NCBI RefSeq assembly: GCF_011382965.1
Contig: NZ_CP049934.1
Location: forward strand, 1,488,001 to 1,552,000
Reading direction: 5' to 3'
From: Leucobacter insecticola
GTDB taxonomy: Bacteria; Actinomycetota; Actinomycetes; Actinomycetales; Microbacteriaceae
DNA length: 64,000 nt
This document shows positions 17,156 to 26,445 of this stretch, piece by piece (the first letter of the stretch is position 1; each line of letters starts with the position of its first letter). The notes beneath the pieces were generated by a model. It saw only the letters and a program-made list of their open reading frames with translations. It had not been told where the DNA came from and ran no database searches. Position numbers and translations under genes: made by a program.

Positions 17156-17437
17156 ATGGCATCGGATACGCGGGGTATTCAGGAAGGGTTTCACGAGGAG
17201 GCCCGGACGGTTTCAAAGCTGACGTCTCGTGTGGCGGGCACGAAAGACGGGTGGACGCGGGGAGATAATCTCAACGTTCCTGGTGCGAAGGCGGTGTCTG
17301 AGATTTACTCTGATTTGTCGGAACTGATCGCCCTGTATGGTGCGTTGGCGGAGAGTGATGCGGGCGAGTTTGGCAAGTTTGGTGTGAATATTGTGGTGCA
17401 GGATAAAGAAGACGCGGATTGTGTGGTGCCGCAGTGA
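17156..17437 (+). CDS. LXG partner protein, Lap1/DUF3130-like
   Basis: 93 residues from the ATG at 17156 with a good ribosome site (AAGGAG). It is helical and contains DNLNVPGAKAVSEIYSDLSE and AESDAGEFGKFGVNIV, matching the SACOL2603/DUF3130 type of small T7SSb proteins. In Firmicutes such proteins (Lap1) bind the LXG domain and carry the export signal. Its stop overlaps the LXG start (GTGA). An identical copy is at 20513-20794 and a 3' remnant at 9486. Confidence 0.78.
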   Translation: MASDTRGIQEGFHEEARTVSKLTSRVAGTKDGWTRGDNLNVPGAKAVSEIYSDLSELIALYGALAESDAGEFGKFGVNIVVQDKEDADCVVPQ

Positions 17438-19395
17438 GTGTGGTCGAGTTTTCTGCGGATTCGTGGCAGGCGTCTTCTCCGGGGTTGTTGAAAGGGCTGG
17501 GGCGTCGGGTTGAGGCGCTTTCTGAGTTGGCGTCGGGGCTTGAGAGTTTGGCGGGTTCTGATCAGATCTCGGGTCAGGGTGCTGATGCGATGCGTGACTA
17601 TATTCTTCGGGTGCATGTGCCGATTGCGCAGTCGTTGTTTTTGACGGTGATCACGTTCCAGACTGCGGTGGGGAAGTATTGGGACGGGTATCGTGGGGTG
17701 GATACTGATGGCGGGTTCCGGCTGGTGCGTGACGAGCTTTCGGGGCATGAGGCTCAGCTCAACGAGGGTATTGCGGACTTAGACAGGTTGAGTCAGGATC
17801 TGAAAGATATTGATGCTGATGCTGCGCATTTGGTGTCGTTGGGTGGTGCTGGTTCTCGGGCGGTCACTCAAACGGCGGGTGTGTTGCGGGGGATGTTGGG
17901 GATTTCGACGTCGTTGCAGTCGACGTGGGAGTCGTACGAGGCGACTGATCCTGGGTTTGACCAGGTGAAGGAAGCGATAAGTGAGCTGAAGCGTATCGTG
18001 CGGGAGGTGGGGAACCTTAAGGTTGGGCGTGGGAGGTCGTTCTCGCCGGAGAGTTGGGCGGTCTCGTTTGGGGATTTGGGCGGTCTGGTCGATGGGATGG
18101 CGACGTATTGTGACGAGAACGCGCAGATTGCGTCTGATGGGTGGCAGCTCGCGCTTGATGGGTATGGGGATGATCTTGAGCGGGAGCGTCGGGAGAAGGC
18201 TGGCTGGGATCTAGTTGGGGATGCGTTACAGATTGTTGGTGGTGCGGTCCTCACGGTGGTGGGTCTGGGGTTGACGCCGTTTACGGGTGGGTTCTCGTTG
18301 GGGTTGACGGCGTTGGGTGGGACGCTTCTGGTGGGCGGGATCAATGGTGCGATTAATCATGCGTCGATTTGGCAGACGGGTCGGGAGCTGAACCTGATTG
18401 GGGATGCGGCTTCGGGGGTGGCGAAGTGGTATGACGAGGGGATTGGTCAGGCTGCTCGGGATTCGGGGAGTCCGGTGCTGCAGTTTTTGGGTGGTGCTGG
18501 TGCTGCGGTGGTGGATATGGCTGGTGGGGCGTTGCAGTTCAACCTTGTGGAGACCGATCGGGCGTTGGGGGCGTTGGCGACGGATGAGCGGGCTCGGGCG
18601 CAGTTGTGGGGTCAGGTGACGGGTGCGTGGGATCGGGTCGTTTCGGGTGATGCGTATGCGATCGGGTACGCGACTGCGACGGTGGCGAGTGTGGTGGTGC
18701 CGGGTGGTGTGGCGATTGCTGGCCGGTTGAACCAGGGGTCGAGTGCGATCAAGCCGTTGTCGGGTGTGACGAAGTCGTTGGCGGGTGCTTGGTCGAGTGT
18801 GTTGGCTGGTGTGAAGGGGCTGGCTAACGGGGTGAAGGATGCGTTCAAGGGTGCTGGTGCTGGGGCGGTGACGGTTGCGGAGAAGGTGAAGTCCGCACTC
18901 AACTGGGCCAAAGGGAGCGAAGCGCCCACCGCACCCAAAATCCCAGCCGAACCCAAAACTGGTAAGTTGCCAAAGCTCGGCGAGCCGAATTCGTACGGGT
19001 ATGACGCCGACGGGTTTCGTCTTCCCTATGCGAATAGTCGTCCTGATTACGCGCCAGGGCAGGTTGAAAAGGTTTGGAATAATGCCCGAGCGCAACAGCT
19101 GAAAGATTTTGCAGAGGGCCGATTGGATGCGCCGCCGAGTGCTCCAGGGCCAAACCAGCTATGGGTGAAAGACATCTCGGGCGACTGGAAGAAGATCGAG
19201 TGGCAGCCCAAGCAACCCCGTGAGGGCATTTGGGACATGGGCCACATCCCCGAAGCAAAGTATTCTGATCTCAGAAGAAAATATTTGAGCGGCGAAATCT
19301 CGAAAGAGAAATTTCTGGAGGAATATCGGAAAGTGGAGAACTACCGGGTCGAGGACTCGTTGAGGAATCAATCACACATCGACGAAAAGGGATAA
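17434..19395 (+). CDS. LXG toxin with GH-E/HNH-type nuclease tail (intact)
   Basis: 653 residues from the GTG at 17434; the only full-length toxin of this subfamily in the window. Residues 1-210 or so form the helical LXG domain (MSVVEFSADSW…GADAMRDYILRVHVPI). A hydrophobic glycine-rich middle follows (VGDALQIVGGAVLTVVGLGL and VVDMAGGALQFNL), then a conserved linker to AEKVKSAL and the variable tail. The tail has YGYDADGFRLPYANSRPDYA and WDMGHIPEAKYSDLRRKYLS… VENYRVEDSLRNQSH, the conserved G-H and N-x-x-H arrangement of the GH-E branch of HNH/ENDO VII nucleases. Upstream is its Lap1-like partner; downstream lie two immunity genes. Likely a contact- or secretion-delivered DNase used against rival bacteria. 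Confidence 0.9.
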   Translation: MSVVEFSADSWQASSPGLLKGLGRRVEALSELASGLESLAGSDQISGQGADAMRDYILRVHVPIAQSLFLTVITFQTAVGKYWDGYRGVDTDGGFRLVRDELSGHEAQLNEGIADLDRLSQDLKDIDADAAHLVSLGGAGSRAVTQTAGVLRGMLGISTSLQSTWESYEATDPGFDQVKEAISELKRIVREVGNLKVGRGRSFSPESWAVSFGDLGGLVDGMATYCDENAQIASDGWQLALDGYGDDLERERREKAGWDLVGDALQIVGGAVLTVVGLGLTPFTGGFSLGLTALGGTLLVGGINGAINHASIWQTGRELNLIGDAASGVAKWYDEGIGQAARDSGSPVLQFLGGAGAAVVDMAGGALQFNLVETDRALGALATDERARAQLWGQVTGAWDRVVSGDAYAIGYATATVASVVVPGGVAIAGRLNQGSSAIKPLSGVTKSLAGAWSSVLAGVKGLANGVKDAFKGAGAGAVTVAEKVKSALNWAKGSEAPTAPKIPAEPKTGKLPKLGEPNSYGYDADGFRLPYANSRPDYAPGQVEKVWNNARAQQLKDFAEGRLDAPPSAPGPNQLWVKDISGDWKKIEWQPKQPREGIWDMGHIPEAKYSDLRRKYLSGEISKEKFLEEYRKVENYRVEDSLRNQSHIDEKG

Positions 19396-19399
19396 GTAA

Positions 19400-19966
19400 A
19401 TGGCTTCGCTGTACTATCTAGCTAAAGATGGAACATATGAGGAGTTCTGTGCGGTGTACGATCAGGCGGACGTGCCTGTTGACGCGGCAGACGGCTTGGA
19501 CGACTTCCTCGCCGCGGCGATGAGGAATGAGGATCCTCAGGCGCGTTTGGCGATTGCGAATCGTCTGCTTGATGATGGTGCGGATCCGCGTTGGGTGAGC
19601 ACGAGTGGTGATGGCGTGAATGTGTTCCATGTGTTGTGGGGGCGTGAGCGAGATCGTGACGTGGAGGGTGAGGCTGCGCTGATTGCGCGGTTGTTGGACG
19701 GTGGGGCGGACATCAATTTGCGTTCGCCGAGATTTGGACTCCCGTTGGTGATGCTTATGGTGGATGCCTCTTCCAGCAAGGAGTATTTGCTTGCCGTGTT
19801 TGCTGTTGTGACTGAGCATGCTCGGCCTGATTTGACGGCTCATCTTGATCGGCGGCGTGAGATGAGCGTGGGGCAGGGCCTTGCACGAAATATGCATGGT
19901 TTTATGCGTGACGAAGTTCTTGCGTATGCGGCGGCGTCGGGGCAAGACATTGACGTGATCTCGTGA
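19400..19966 (+). CDS. ankyrin-repeat-like immunity protein
   Basis: 188 residues with ankyrin-like units (RLAIANRLLDDGADPRWVS, ALIARLLDGGADINLRSPRF). Ankyrin-type immunity proteins are frequent partners of HNH-type polymorphic toxins, which fits the GH-E tail encoded 5 bp upstream. It is soluble and acidic. The downstream gene overlaps its stop by 4 bp, so toxin, ankyrin protein and Imm33-like protein form one unit. Confidence 0.8.
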   Translation: MASLYYLAKDGTYEEFCAVYDQADVPVDAADGLDDFLAAAMRNEDPQARLAIANRLLDDGADPRWVSTSGDGVNVFHVLWGRERDRDVEGEAALIARLLDGGADINLRSPRFGLPLVMLMVDASSSKEYLLAVFAVVTEHARPDLTAHLDRRREMSVGQGLARNMHGFMRDEVLAYAAASGQDIDVIS

Positions 19967-20334
19967 GCAAGGAGTTGAACGTGGAGATCATTCCTCAGGC
20001 TGGTGCGTGTTTGATGACAATGAATGCCTGGGAGGGCGCTGCTCCGGTGCGCTGGATGTTGCGTGAGCCTTCGAATGCACCCGTTGATAATGGGTGGCGC
20101 ATCATGAGCGCGGCGGATAGTAGCGAATATCTTGCTGACTCGGGGAACTGGCGTATCACCGACTTTAACGATGCTTGCGCGATCGAACCCGCCTTGATTG
20201 GCATCTATGATCTTCCTGTGGGGAGTGACTTGCAAATTGTTGTTGATGAGAGCGGCAAGCGTGTCGTGGAGACGTCGACCGGTCGTGTGCTGATGCCTGA
20301 GCAGCTGTATGTTCCCCCGACTCAGCGACTCTAG
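19963..20334 (+). CDS. DUF2185/Imm33-like immunity protein
   Basis: 123 residues with VRWMLREPSNAPVDNGWRIM, SSEYLADSGNWRITDFND and AIEPALIGIYDLPVGSDL, the pattern of DUF2185 (Imm33) proteins that occur as immunity genes in toxin loci. Starts with GTG overlapping the ankyrin gene. It may be a second immunity protein for the same toxin or have been kept from a lost cassette. The 178 bp after it contain no gene I can support. Confidence 0.75.
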   Translation: MSKELNVEIIPQAGACLMTMNAWEGAAPVRWMLREPSNAPVDNGWRIMSAADSSEYLADSGNWRITDFNDACAIEPALIGIYDLPVGSDLQIVVDESGKRVVETSTGRVLMPEQLYVPPTQRL

Positions 20335-20512
20335 CCAAAGACGCGAACAAGGAAGCTCGGCAGGTGACGGATCTTGCAGTCGGGCTCCATACCTAACATG
20401 ATGCCCTGACTCCGCTCAGTTTGGGCGGACAGACTCTCGCCCTGGTCTGTCCACCGACTTGGTCTGCTTGACGATGTTTGGGTTTGTGGAGTTGGTGGAG
20501 AAGGAGTAGGTG

Positions 20513-20794
20513 ATGGCATCGGATACGCGGGGTATTCAGGAAGGGTTTCATGAGGAGGCCCGGACGGTTTCAAAGCTGACGTCTCGTGTGGCGGGCACGA
20601 AAGACGGGTGGACGCGGGGAGATAATCTCAACGTTCCTGGTGCGAAGGCGGTGTCTGAGATTTACTCTGATTTGTCGGAGTTGATCGCCCTGTATGGTGC
20701 GTTGGCGGAGAGTGATGCGGGCGAGTTTGGCAAGTTTGGTGTGAATATTGTGGTGCAGGATAAAGAAGACGCGGATTGTGTGGTGCCGCAGTGA
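20513..20794 (+). CDS. LXG partner protein, second copy of Lap1-like gene
   Basis: Encodes the same 93 residues as 17156-17437, and the upstream 20 bp with the ribosome site are also the same. Here it precedes only the first 27 codons of an LXG gene, which is then broken by an IS. The product could still be made and serve LXG proteins sharing this N-terminus. Confidence 0.8.
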   Translation: MASDTRGIQEGFHEEARTVSKLTSRVAGTKDGWTRGDNLNVPGAKAVSEIYSDLSELIALYGALAESDAGEFGKFGVNIVVQDKEDADCVVPQ

Positions 20795-20871
20795 GTGTGG
20801 TCGAGTTTTCTGCGGATTCGTGGCAGGCGTCTTCTCCGGGGTTGTTGAAAGGGCTGGGGCGTCGGGTTGAG
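20791..20871 (+). pseudogene. LXG toxin, first 27 codons before IS
   Basis: Identical to the start of the toxin at 17434 (MSVVEFSADSWQASSPG… GRRVE) and cut after a GAG triplet by the IS at 20872. Beyond the IS a different LXG gene resumes about ten codons further along the domain. The two ends therefore come from different genes joined through the IS. Confidence 0.88.
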
Positions 20872-20919
20872 TGCGGCCGTACAGTTTGTTGAGACAGTTG
20901 TTAGGAGGAACTGTTTCAT

Positions 20920-21207
20920 ATGGATCGGAAGAAGTACACGCCTCAGTTCAAGGCTGACGCGGTTGAGTTGGTGATCACCTCGAAGCGCCCGATCGCGCAG
21001 TGCGCTGTAGATCTCGGCATTAACGAGGGAACCTTGGGCAACTGGGTGCGCGCGTGGCGTGAAGAACACCCCGAAGACGAGACCGAGGGGCGTGGTCCGG
21101 TGGAGTGGGCGAAGTACCAGGCGTTGCAGGCCGAGAACGCGGAGCTGAAGCGTGAGATTGAGTTCCTGGGAAAAGTCAGCGCCTTCTTCGCCGCGAAGCA
21201 ACGGTAA
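20920..21207 (+). CDS. IS3-family transposase OrfA
   Basis: Identical to OrfA at 6897-7184: 95 residues, helix-turn-helix plus coiled coil, AGGAGG ribosome site upstream. Intact. Confidence 0.95.
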   Translation: MDRKKYTPQFKADAVELVITSKRPIAQCAVDLGINEGTLGNWVRAWREEHPEDETEGRGPVEWAKYQALQAENAELKREIEFLGKVSAFFAAKQR

Positions 21208-21212
21208 CTGAA

Positions 21213-22121
21213 GTGTTCTCGTTCATCGCTGCGGAGAAGGCGAACTACCCTGTGGCGTGGATGTGTGCCAAGCTTCGGGTGTCTCGCGCATCGTTCTACC
21301 GGTGGGTGAAACCGTCACTGCCGTCGCCGCGTCGGCAACGCCACGAGATGCTGACCGGGCATGTCACACGCGTCTACGATGCTGCGAGGGGGAAGGCCGG
21401 CCGTGACCAGATCTGGCGGATTCTGCGGGGCGAGGGCATAACGGTCGCTGCCGGCACGGTGGGAGCGATCATGCGCGAGCTGGGTTTGAAAGCGGTTCGT
21501 GTACGGGCGTGGAAGAAGACCACGGTTGCTGACCCTGCCGCGCGCACCGCGCACATTCGAAACCACATGCTTGACGCGTTCGGGAATCGCCAGTTCACTG
21601 CCGATGTCCCAGGTCAGCGGCTGTGTGGGGACCTCACGTATCTGCGCACTGATGAGGGCTGGTTGTATCTGGCGACCGTGATCGACTTGTTCAATGGGGA
21701 AATCATCGGGTGGCGGGCCGACACGCATATGCGCACCAGTCTGGTGATCGACGCGCTCGTCATGGCTCGCGATCACGGCCGAGTCGACACGTCTGGGGAA
21801 GTGGTATTCCATTCGGATCGTGGTGCCCAATACACCTCGGGCGAGTTTCAGGGCTGGTGCGCGAACAACGGCATCACTCAGTCGATGGGAGAGGTTGGGG
21901 TGTGCTGGGACAACGCCGTTGCGGAGTCGTTCTTCTCACATTTGAAGACCGAGATGTTTTACCAGCGGTCCTGGCGGACGTGTCTTCACGCGCGAACAGC
22001 GATCATGGACTACATCGAGTCCTGGTACAACCGTCGCCGCCCGCACGCTCGCGCTGGCGGCATACCGCCGGTTGCCGCACGCATTGCTTACGAGACTCGC
22101 GACCAGTCCCTGGCCGCGTAA
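21213..22121 (+). CDS. IS3-family transposase OrfB
   Basis: 302 residues with the intact D-D-E integrase core. It differs from the copy at 7190-8098 by one visible substitution (Thr for Ala in GEGITVAAG, about residue 76), so the copies are nearly homogeneous, which favours further recombination among them. Confidence 0.95.
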   Translation: MFSFIAAEKANYPVAWMCAKLRVSRASFYRWVKPSLPSPRRQRHEMLTGHVTRVYDAARGKAGRDQIWRILRGEGITVAAGTVGAIMRELGLKAVRVRAWKKTTVADPAARTAHIRNHMLDAFGNRQFTADVPGQRLCGDLTYLRTDEGWLYLATVIDLFNGEIIGWRADTHMRTSLVIDALVMARDHGRVDTSGEVVFHSDRGAQYTSGEFQGWCANNGITQSMGEVGVCWDNAVAESFFSHLKTEMFYQRSWRTCLHARTAIMDYIESWYNRRRPHARAGGIPPVAARIAYETRDQSLAA

Positions 22122-22166
22122 ACCTGGAAAGACACAAGAAACTGTCTCAAGAACTTGACGAGCGCA

Positions 22167-23378
22167 CTAGAAGCGTTGGCAGGTTCGGAGAATATCACCG
22201 GTGAGGGTGCTGACGCGATGCGTGCATATATTCGCGAGGTGCACGCCCCGATCGTGCGGGCGTTGTTGTCGGCGTTGCAGACATTCCAGACCGCGGTGGG
22301 CATGTATTGGCTTGGGTATGGGCAGGTCGATGGTGACGGAGGGTTCTGGCTCGTGCGTGATGAATTCACGACACATCAAACTCAGCTGGCGAAAGGGATT
22401 GAGACGCTGAGTGGGTTTGCTACGCAGTTGAGAGCCATCTCGACGACTGTATCTGGATTCGAAACGGTCGGAGCCACGGCTGCAGGTAAAGCCGATGCAG
22501 CAGTTGCTGAGTTTGAGGCGATGGTCGGGTGTGTGAAGGGGCAGTCGGAAACTTGGGATGCTTATGAAGCGACTGACCCGGGGTTTGCGCAGGTCGAGGA
22601 GTTGCTGGCGAAGCTGAACTCTATCGCGAAGGATGTGGGAAACCTTGCGGTGGGGAAGGGCCGCCAGTATGTGTCTGGCGGTTTTGATGCCTCGTTTGTT
22701 GGGTTGCAAGACTTGCTGACGCCAATGGACGAGTATTGCAAGACGAATCAAGAGCTCTCAACGGCGAGTTGGGAGGGTATGTTCGCTCAGTACAGAGAAG
22801 ACAAAGCCGCCCGGAAACCTTGGTGGGGAAAACAGTGGGACTCGGTGTTTGGCACTAAGGACCAAATGTTCGCAATCCTGGTTCCTTTTGCGTTGGGATC
22901 AAAGAGCCGGAAGGTGGCGTTCGATGCTGAGAATTCTTTCACGCAGGAGATTCGACAATTCGGGTCCACGGAGGAGTTTCGGGAGAGAGTGCGAGCGCAG
23001 CTAAGAACTGGTGGGTCGCTAAGCGATCTTAAGCCTGGTGGTTACGATGCTGGGGACCCTGGCTTTGACAACCCGCTGTTTTTGAGAGATGCGTTGACCA
23101 TTGCTGGCCCAGGTGGGCCTGCTATGCCATGGGTGCCGGGGGCGAACCGCGTGGTTGTTACCTTGGGGTCTTATGATTTAACAGCGGAGACCGTGGTTCA
23201 GACGGGCCCGAACTCCGCGGTCGTGCGGTTTACAGCAACGAATGATTCAACAGTAGGGTCAATGCTTCGATTTTGGGGTGACGAGGTTTACGAAAAGTTG
23301 AATAACATGATCGGCACCTCTGGGCCCTTCTCGAAATACACCGAAACGTTTACTTGGGAGGAAACCGTAACGTGGTGA
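22167..23378 (+). pseudogene. LXG toxin lacking its first codons, unidentified tail
   Basis: The frame enters directly from the IS with LEALAGSENITGEGADAMRA, aligned to codon 37 of the intact LXG toxin, so the first third of the secretion helix region is lost. The LXG part runs to about residue 235 (SFVGLQDLLTPMDEYCK). The tail (from FTQEIRQFGSTEEFRERVRA to FTWEETVTW) has a predicted all-beta look, with NRVVVTLGSYDL and AVVRFTATNDST, and no catalytic motif I recognise. A lipoprotein gene overlaps the stop and is the likely immunity gene, suggesting a target outside the cytoplasm or at the membrane surface. Confidence 0.7.
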
Positions 23379-23848
23379 GGCGATGGTTTGGGCTGCTGTG
23401 TGTTGCTGGTCTCTTGTTTGGGGTCGCAGGGTGTGCAAATCATGCAAATCAGCAGGTGGATCTGGTTGGTGAGTGGGTATACGAGAACCCTGCAGGTGAT
23501 GGTGCTGCACGCATCAGCATTGAGCGTGATGGCACGTTTGAGATCACTGGATGGCCAAACAACCTTCAAGTTGGTGAGTCTGATAAGAGTTTTAAAGAAG
23601 AAGACCTCGATTGGAATGAGCCTTTGTCTTTATCGGGCAAGTTGCTCAGTGGAACCAAGGTGGCTAATCCTTTCGGGGGTGGGGTTTCTTTCGTTCTTTC
23701 CAAAAGTGAGCCGCAATTTGATTTATTTGGGCACCTCTGGAGAAGCTGTAAATCTGTTGTGTTTGGGTGCAAGGAAGAGATCCGCTTCTATCTGGGTCCT
23801 CAAGATGAAGGTGTCAGTACCGCTTCGTTTTTTCGTGAAACTGAATGA
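23372..23848 (+). CDS. lipoprotein, probable immunity protein
   Basis: From GTG at 23372 the product begins with a lipoprotein signal peptide (RRWFGLLCVAGLLFGVAGC), so the mature protein is anchored outside the membrane. The mature part has VGEWVYENPAGDGAARISIE and ERDGTFEITGWPNN, a lipocalin-like small beta protein pattern seen in several lipoprotein immunity families. It overlaps the toxin stop. An extracytoplasmic immunity protein implies that the toxin tail attacks the envelope. Confidence 0.65.
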   Translation: MVRRWFGLLCVAGLLFGVAGCANHANQQVDLVGEWVYENPAGDGAARISIERDGTFEITGWPNNLQVGESDKSFKEEDLDWNEPLSLSGKLLSGTKVANPFGGGVSFVLSKSEPQFDLFGHLWRSCKSVVFGCKEEIRFYLGPQDEGVSTASFFRETE

Positions 23849-23949
23849 CATGGATGTCATGGCGTTTTTGGCGAGGCTTGACAGGCTTTGCAAGGCTGTG
23901 ATGGTGTGACGTGCTGCGATCCCGAATTGCTGATTTGCGGTGTCGTGGT

Positions 23950-26005
23950 CGCTGGTGTTGCGCGTATTGGGCGGAGTCTGGGTGTGCATCTGATTTTGGC
24001 GACGCAGAAGCCTGCTGGTGTGGTGAATGATCAGATTGAGGCGAACTCGACGTCGAAGATCGCACTCAAGATGGCGAGTGAGCAGGACTCGAACGAGTTG
24101 TTGAAGACTGCGGATGCGGCGCATATTACGAACCCTGGCCGTGGCTATTTGAAGGTCGGTCAGAACGAGGTGTATGAGCTGTTCCAGTCGGGGTATGCGG
24201 GTCTTCCGTATGATCCTGACGCGGTTGTGACTGAGCGGGTGGATGAGCGGATCTACAAGATCAACGAGGTGGGTCAGTACGAGCTGTTTTATGACCCTGA
24301 CGAAGAGGTTGAGCAGGGCAAGGATACGAGTGATCTGCCGACGCAGCTTGAAGCGGTGATTGACTCGATCGCGTCGCTGTTTGATGGGGATGCTGGGTTG
24401 ATGCTTCCTGATAAGCCGTGGCTGCCGGGTCTCGCGGAAGCTATCCCGAGCCCGGAGCCTCGCGGCGCGGGTGCCGGTGTGGATGCTGGGTATGCGGTGC
24501 CGTTGGGGATGCTGGATATTCCGTCGCGGCAGGCGCAGGAGAATTACGACTTTGATCTTGTGAAGGCCGGTCATACGGTGGTGTTTGGGAGTCCCGGGTA
24601 TGGGAAGTCTGCGATTCTACAGACGATGGTCATGAACCTCTCGAAGGCTCGTACTCCTGAGCAGTTGCATATCTACCTGCTTGATTTTGGTAATAATGGG
24701 CTGCTGCCTTTGAAGGGGCTGCCGAACGTTGCTGACATCGTCACCCCGGAAGAAGGGGAGAAGCTCGACAAGATGCTTGGTGTGATCTCCGAGACGTTGG
24801 CTGTCCGGAAGCAGTTGTTCAAAGAAGCCGGGGTAGCGAATCTTGAGCAGTACGGGATGAAAACGAAGCAGGCGCTCCCTGTGGTGTTGAACGTGCTTGA
24901 CGGGTATGACAATCTCACTCCGAACGATCCCCGGAAAGACGGGATCGATAACGTGTTGCTGCAGGTGCTTCGTGAGGGTGCGGCTGTTGGTGTGTATTTG
25001 GTGTTGAGTTCGAGTCGTGTGGGTGGCGTCCGGATGAGTATGTTGAGTAACATCTCGACGAAGATCTGTCTGTTCTTGAATGACGAGGGTGAACTCGGTC
25101 AGATCATGGGCAGAGAACGGCTGGAGCAGAGTGGCACTCCGGGCAGGGGGCAGATCCAGATTGATGTGCCGACCGCGATCCAGTTCTATCTGCCCGCGCA
25201 TGGTGAGAACAGTGGCGAGATCCTGGCTGCGATGGAAGCGCAGGTGGCCGAGCTTGATGATGCTTGGGTGGGTGAGCGTCCTGCTCGGATTCCGATGGTG
25301 CCGCAGGAGCTGACTACGGAGATATTTGCGGGGTTTGTTCCTGCAGCTTTGCCTCGGGAGTTGGTGCCGTATGGTCTTGACAGGGCGAGCGCGGAGGTTG
25401 CGGTATTCCCTGTCTTTTCGGGGAGGGCGTTGGGTGTGTTTGCTGAGTCTGGGAAGCAAGCGAGGTTGCTGTTCCCGTTCTTCGCTGGGCAGGTTGCGTC
25501 GACGGTGGATGAGTCTGAGTTGGTGGTCATTGACGCGCATGATGCGTTCGTTGGCATGTTTACGTCGTCGGATTCGTTGTTTGTTGGTAAAGCTGCGTTG
25601 AAGGAACAAGGTGACGCCGTGAAAGAAGCACTTCTTCGGTTTGTCGAGCATGGCGCGCCTGGGCGACGCTGTTTGCTGATTTCCGGGTTGTCTGACCTGA
25701 TTGAGAGGTTGACGTTGCTTCCTGATCAGGTGGCTGAGCTACTTGCGCTTGGAAACGACCGGGTGCAGGTAGTGGTATTTGATCATGTTGCGAAGGTGAA
25801 TAGCGCTTACGGTCTTGTTGCTTCTCTCCGTGAGTATGTTGACACAGTCTTGTTCGGTGGGGACTTTGGTACGCAACGTTTTGTGGAGAATGTGCCGTTT
25901 GAATTGCGTAAAGAATCATTTGGACGTGACGTGCTGCACTCACTCCGGGATGGGGAACTGACACATGTGGTGGTGCCATCTGTAGGTGAGCGGGAGGTCG
26001 AGTAA
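23950..26005 (+). pseudogene. essC: EssC-type T7SS ATPase, C-terminal module, variant 2
   Basis: Homology starts abruptly at VARIGRSLGVHLILATQKPA, which lies just after the Walker B of the second ATPase domain in EssC proteins, and continues to the natural C-terminus. The third ATPase domain is complete (Walker A GSPGYGKS near 24588-24611; LNVLDGYDNL; SSSRVGGVRM). Upstream bases 23849-23949 do not encode the missing part, so this is a 5'-truncated gene or a module meant to be recombined into a full essC. The first 440 bp after 24170 are shared with variant 1 at 14069; the last 230 residues are unrelated to it. The DUF4176 gene overlaps its stop. Confidence 0.85.
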
Positions 26006-26442
26006 TGGCGTTGACATTTGATGGGGTGCTGCTGGGCTTGGGGTCGGTGGTGCGGGTGGAGAATGAGAAGGCATCGGGCTTATTTGTCGTGTTGGCGCGT
26101 GGAGCTTACCGCCCTGATCTTGACAGCTCGGTGGCGGGTCGCTATTTGGTGGGTCCGCACCCCTATGGCGAGGCGCCTGACCGTGAAACGTTCCCGATCC
26201 TCGCGGACGAAATTGTGGAGGTCGTGTTCGAAGGATACACGGATGAGAATGATGAGGCGTTTCTCATGGATTTGTTAGATCAGATGGAACACGGTCGCAG
26301 GCCTATGACGCGGGCGGTGCAGTTCGCGGACGCGTTAACGGAAATTCCTGAGTATGTGGAAGACGTTGACGGTGGCGAAGGTGTTGAGTTGGATCCATTT
26401 GCTGTGCTTCGTAAGAAGCTAAGCATGAGTGGGATGGAGTGA
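26005..26442 (+). CDS. DUF4176-like T7SS accessory protein
   Basis: 145 residues. It has the DUF4176 features in a diverged form: LGLGSVVRVENEKASGLFVV, LVGPHPYGEAPDRETFPIL and IVEVVFEGYTDENDEAFLMD. The C-terminal third is acidic and probably disordered. The start overlaps the EssC stop (TAATG) and the next gene follows at once, as in the variant-1 operon at 15.9 kb. Confidence 0.75.
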   Translation: MALTFDGVLLGLGSVVRVENEKASGLFVVLARGAYRPDLDSSVAGRYLVGPHPYGEAPDRETFPILADEIVEVVFEGYTDENDEAFLMDLLDQMEHGRRPMTRAVQFADALTEIPEYVEDVDGGEGVELDPFAVLRKKLSMSGME

Positions 26443-26445
26443 GTG

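Larger units (their letters stand above)
20872..22166 (+). mobile_element. IS3-family element, intact 1295-bp copy
   Basis: Same ends and length as the copy at 6849-8143. Flanks are GAG on the left and CTA on the right, with no target duplication; it joins two different LXG genes. Both transposase frames are open and the GGGAAAA frameshift site is present at 21168-21174. Confidence 0.96.

Noticed and set aside
4400..22166. The four full IS3 copies as ends of a composite transposon
   Set aside because: Three of four lack target duplications, orientations alternate, and flanking genes are cut; recombination explains this better than joint transposition.
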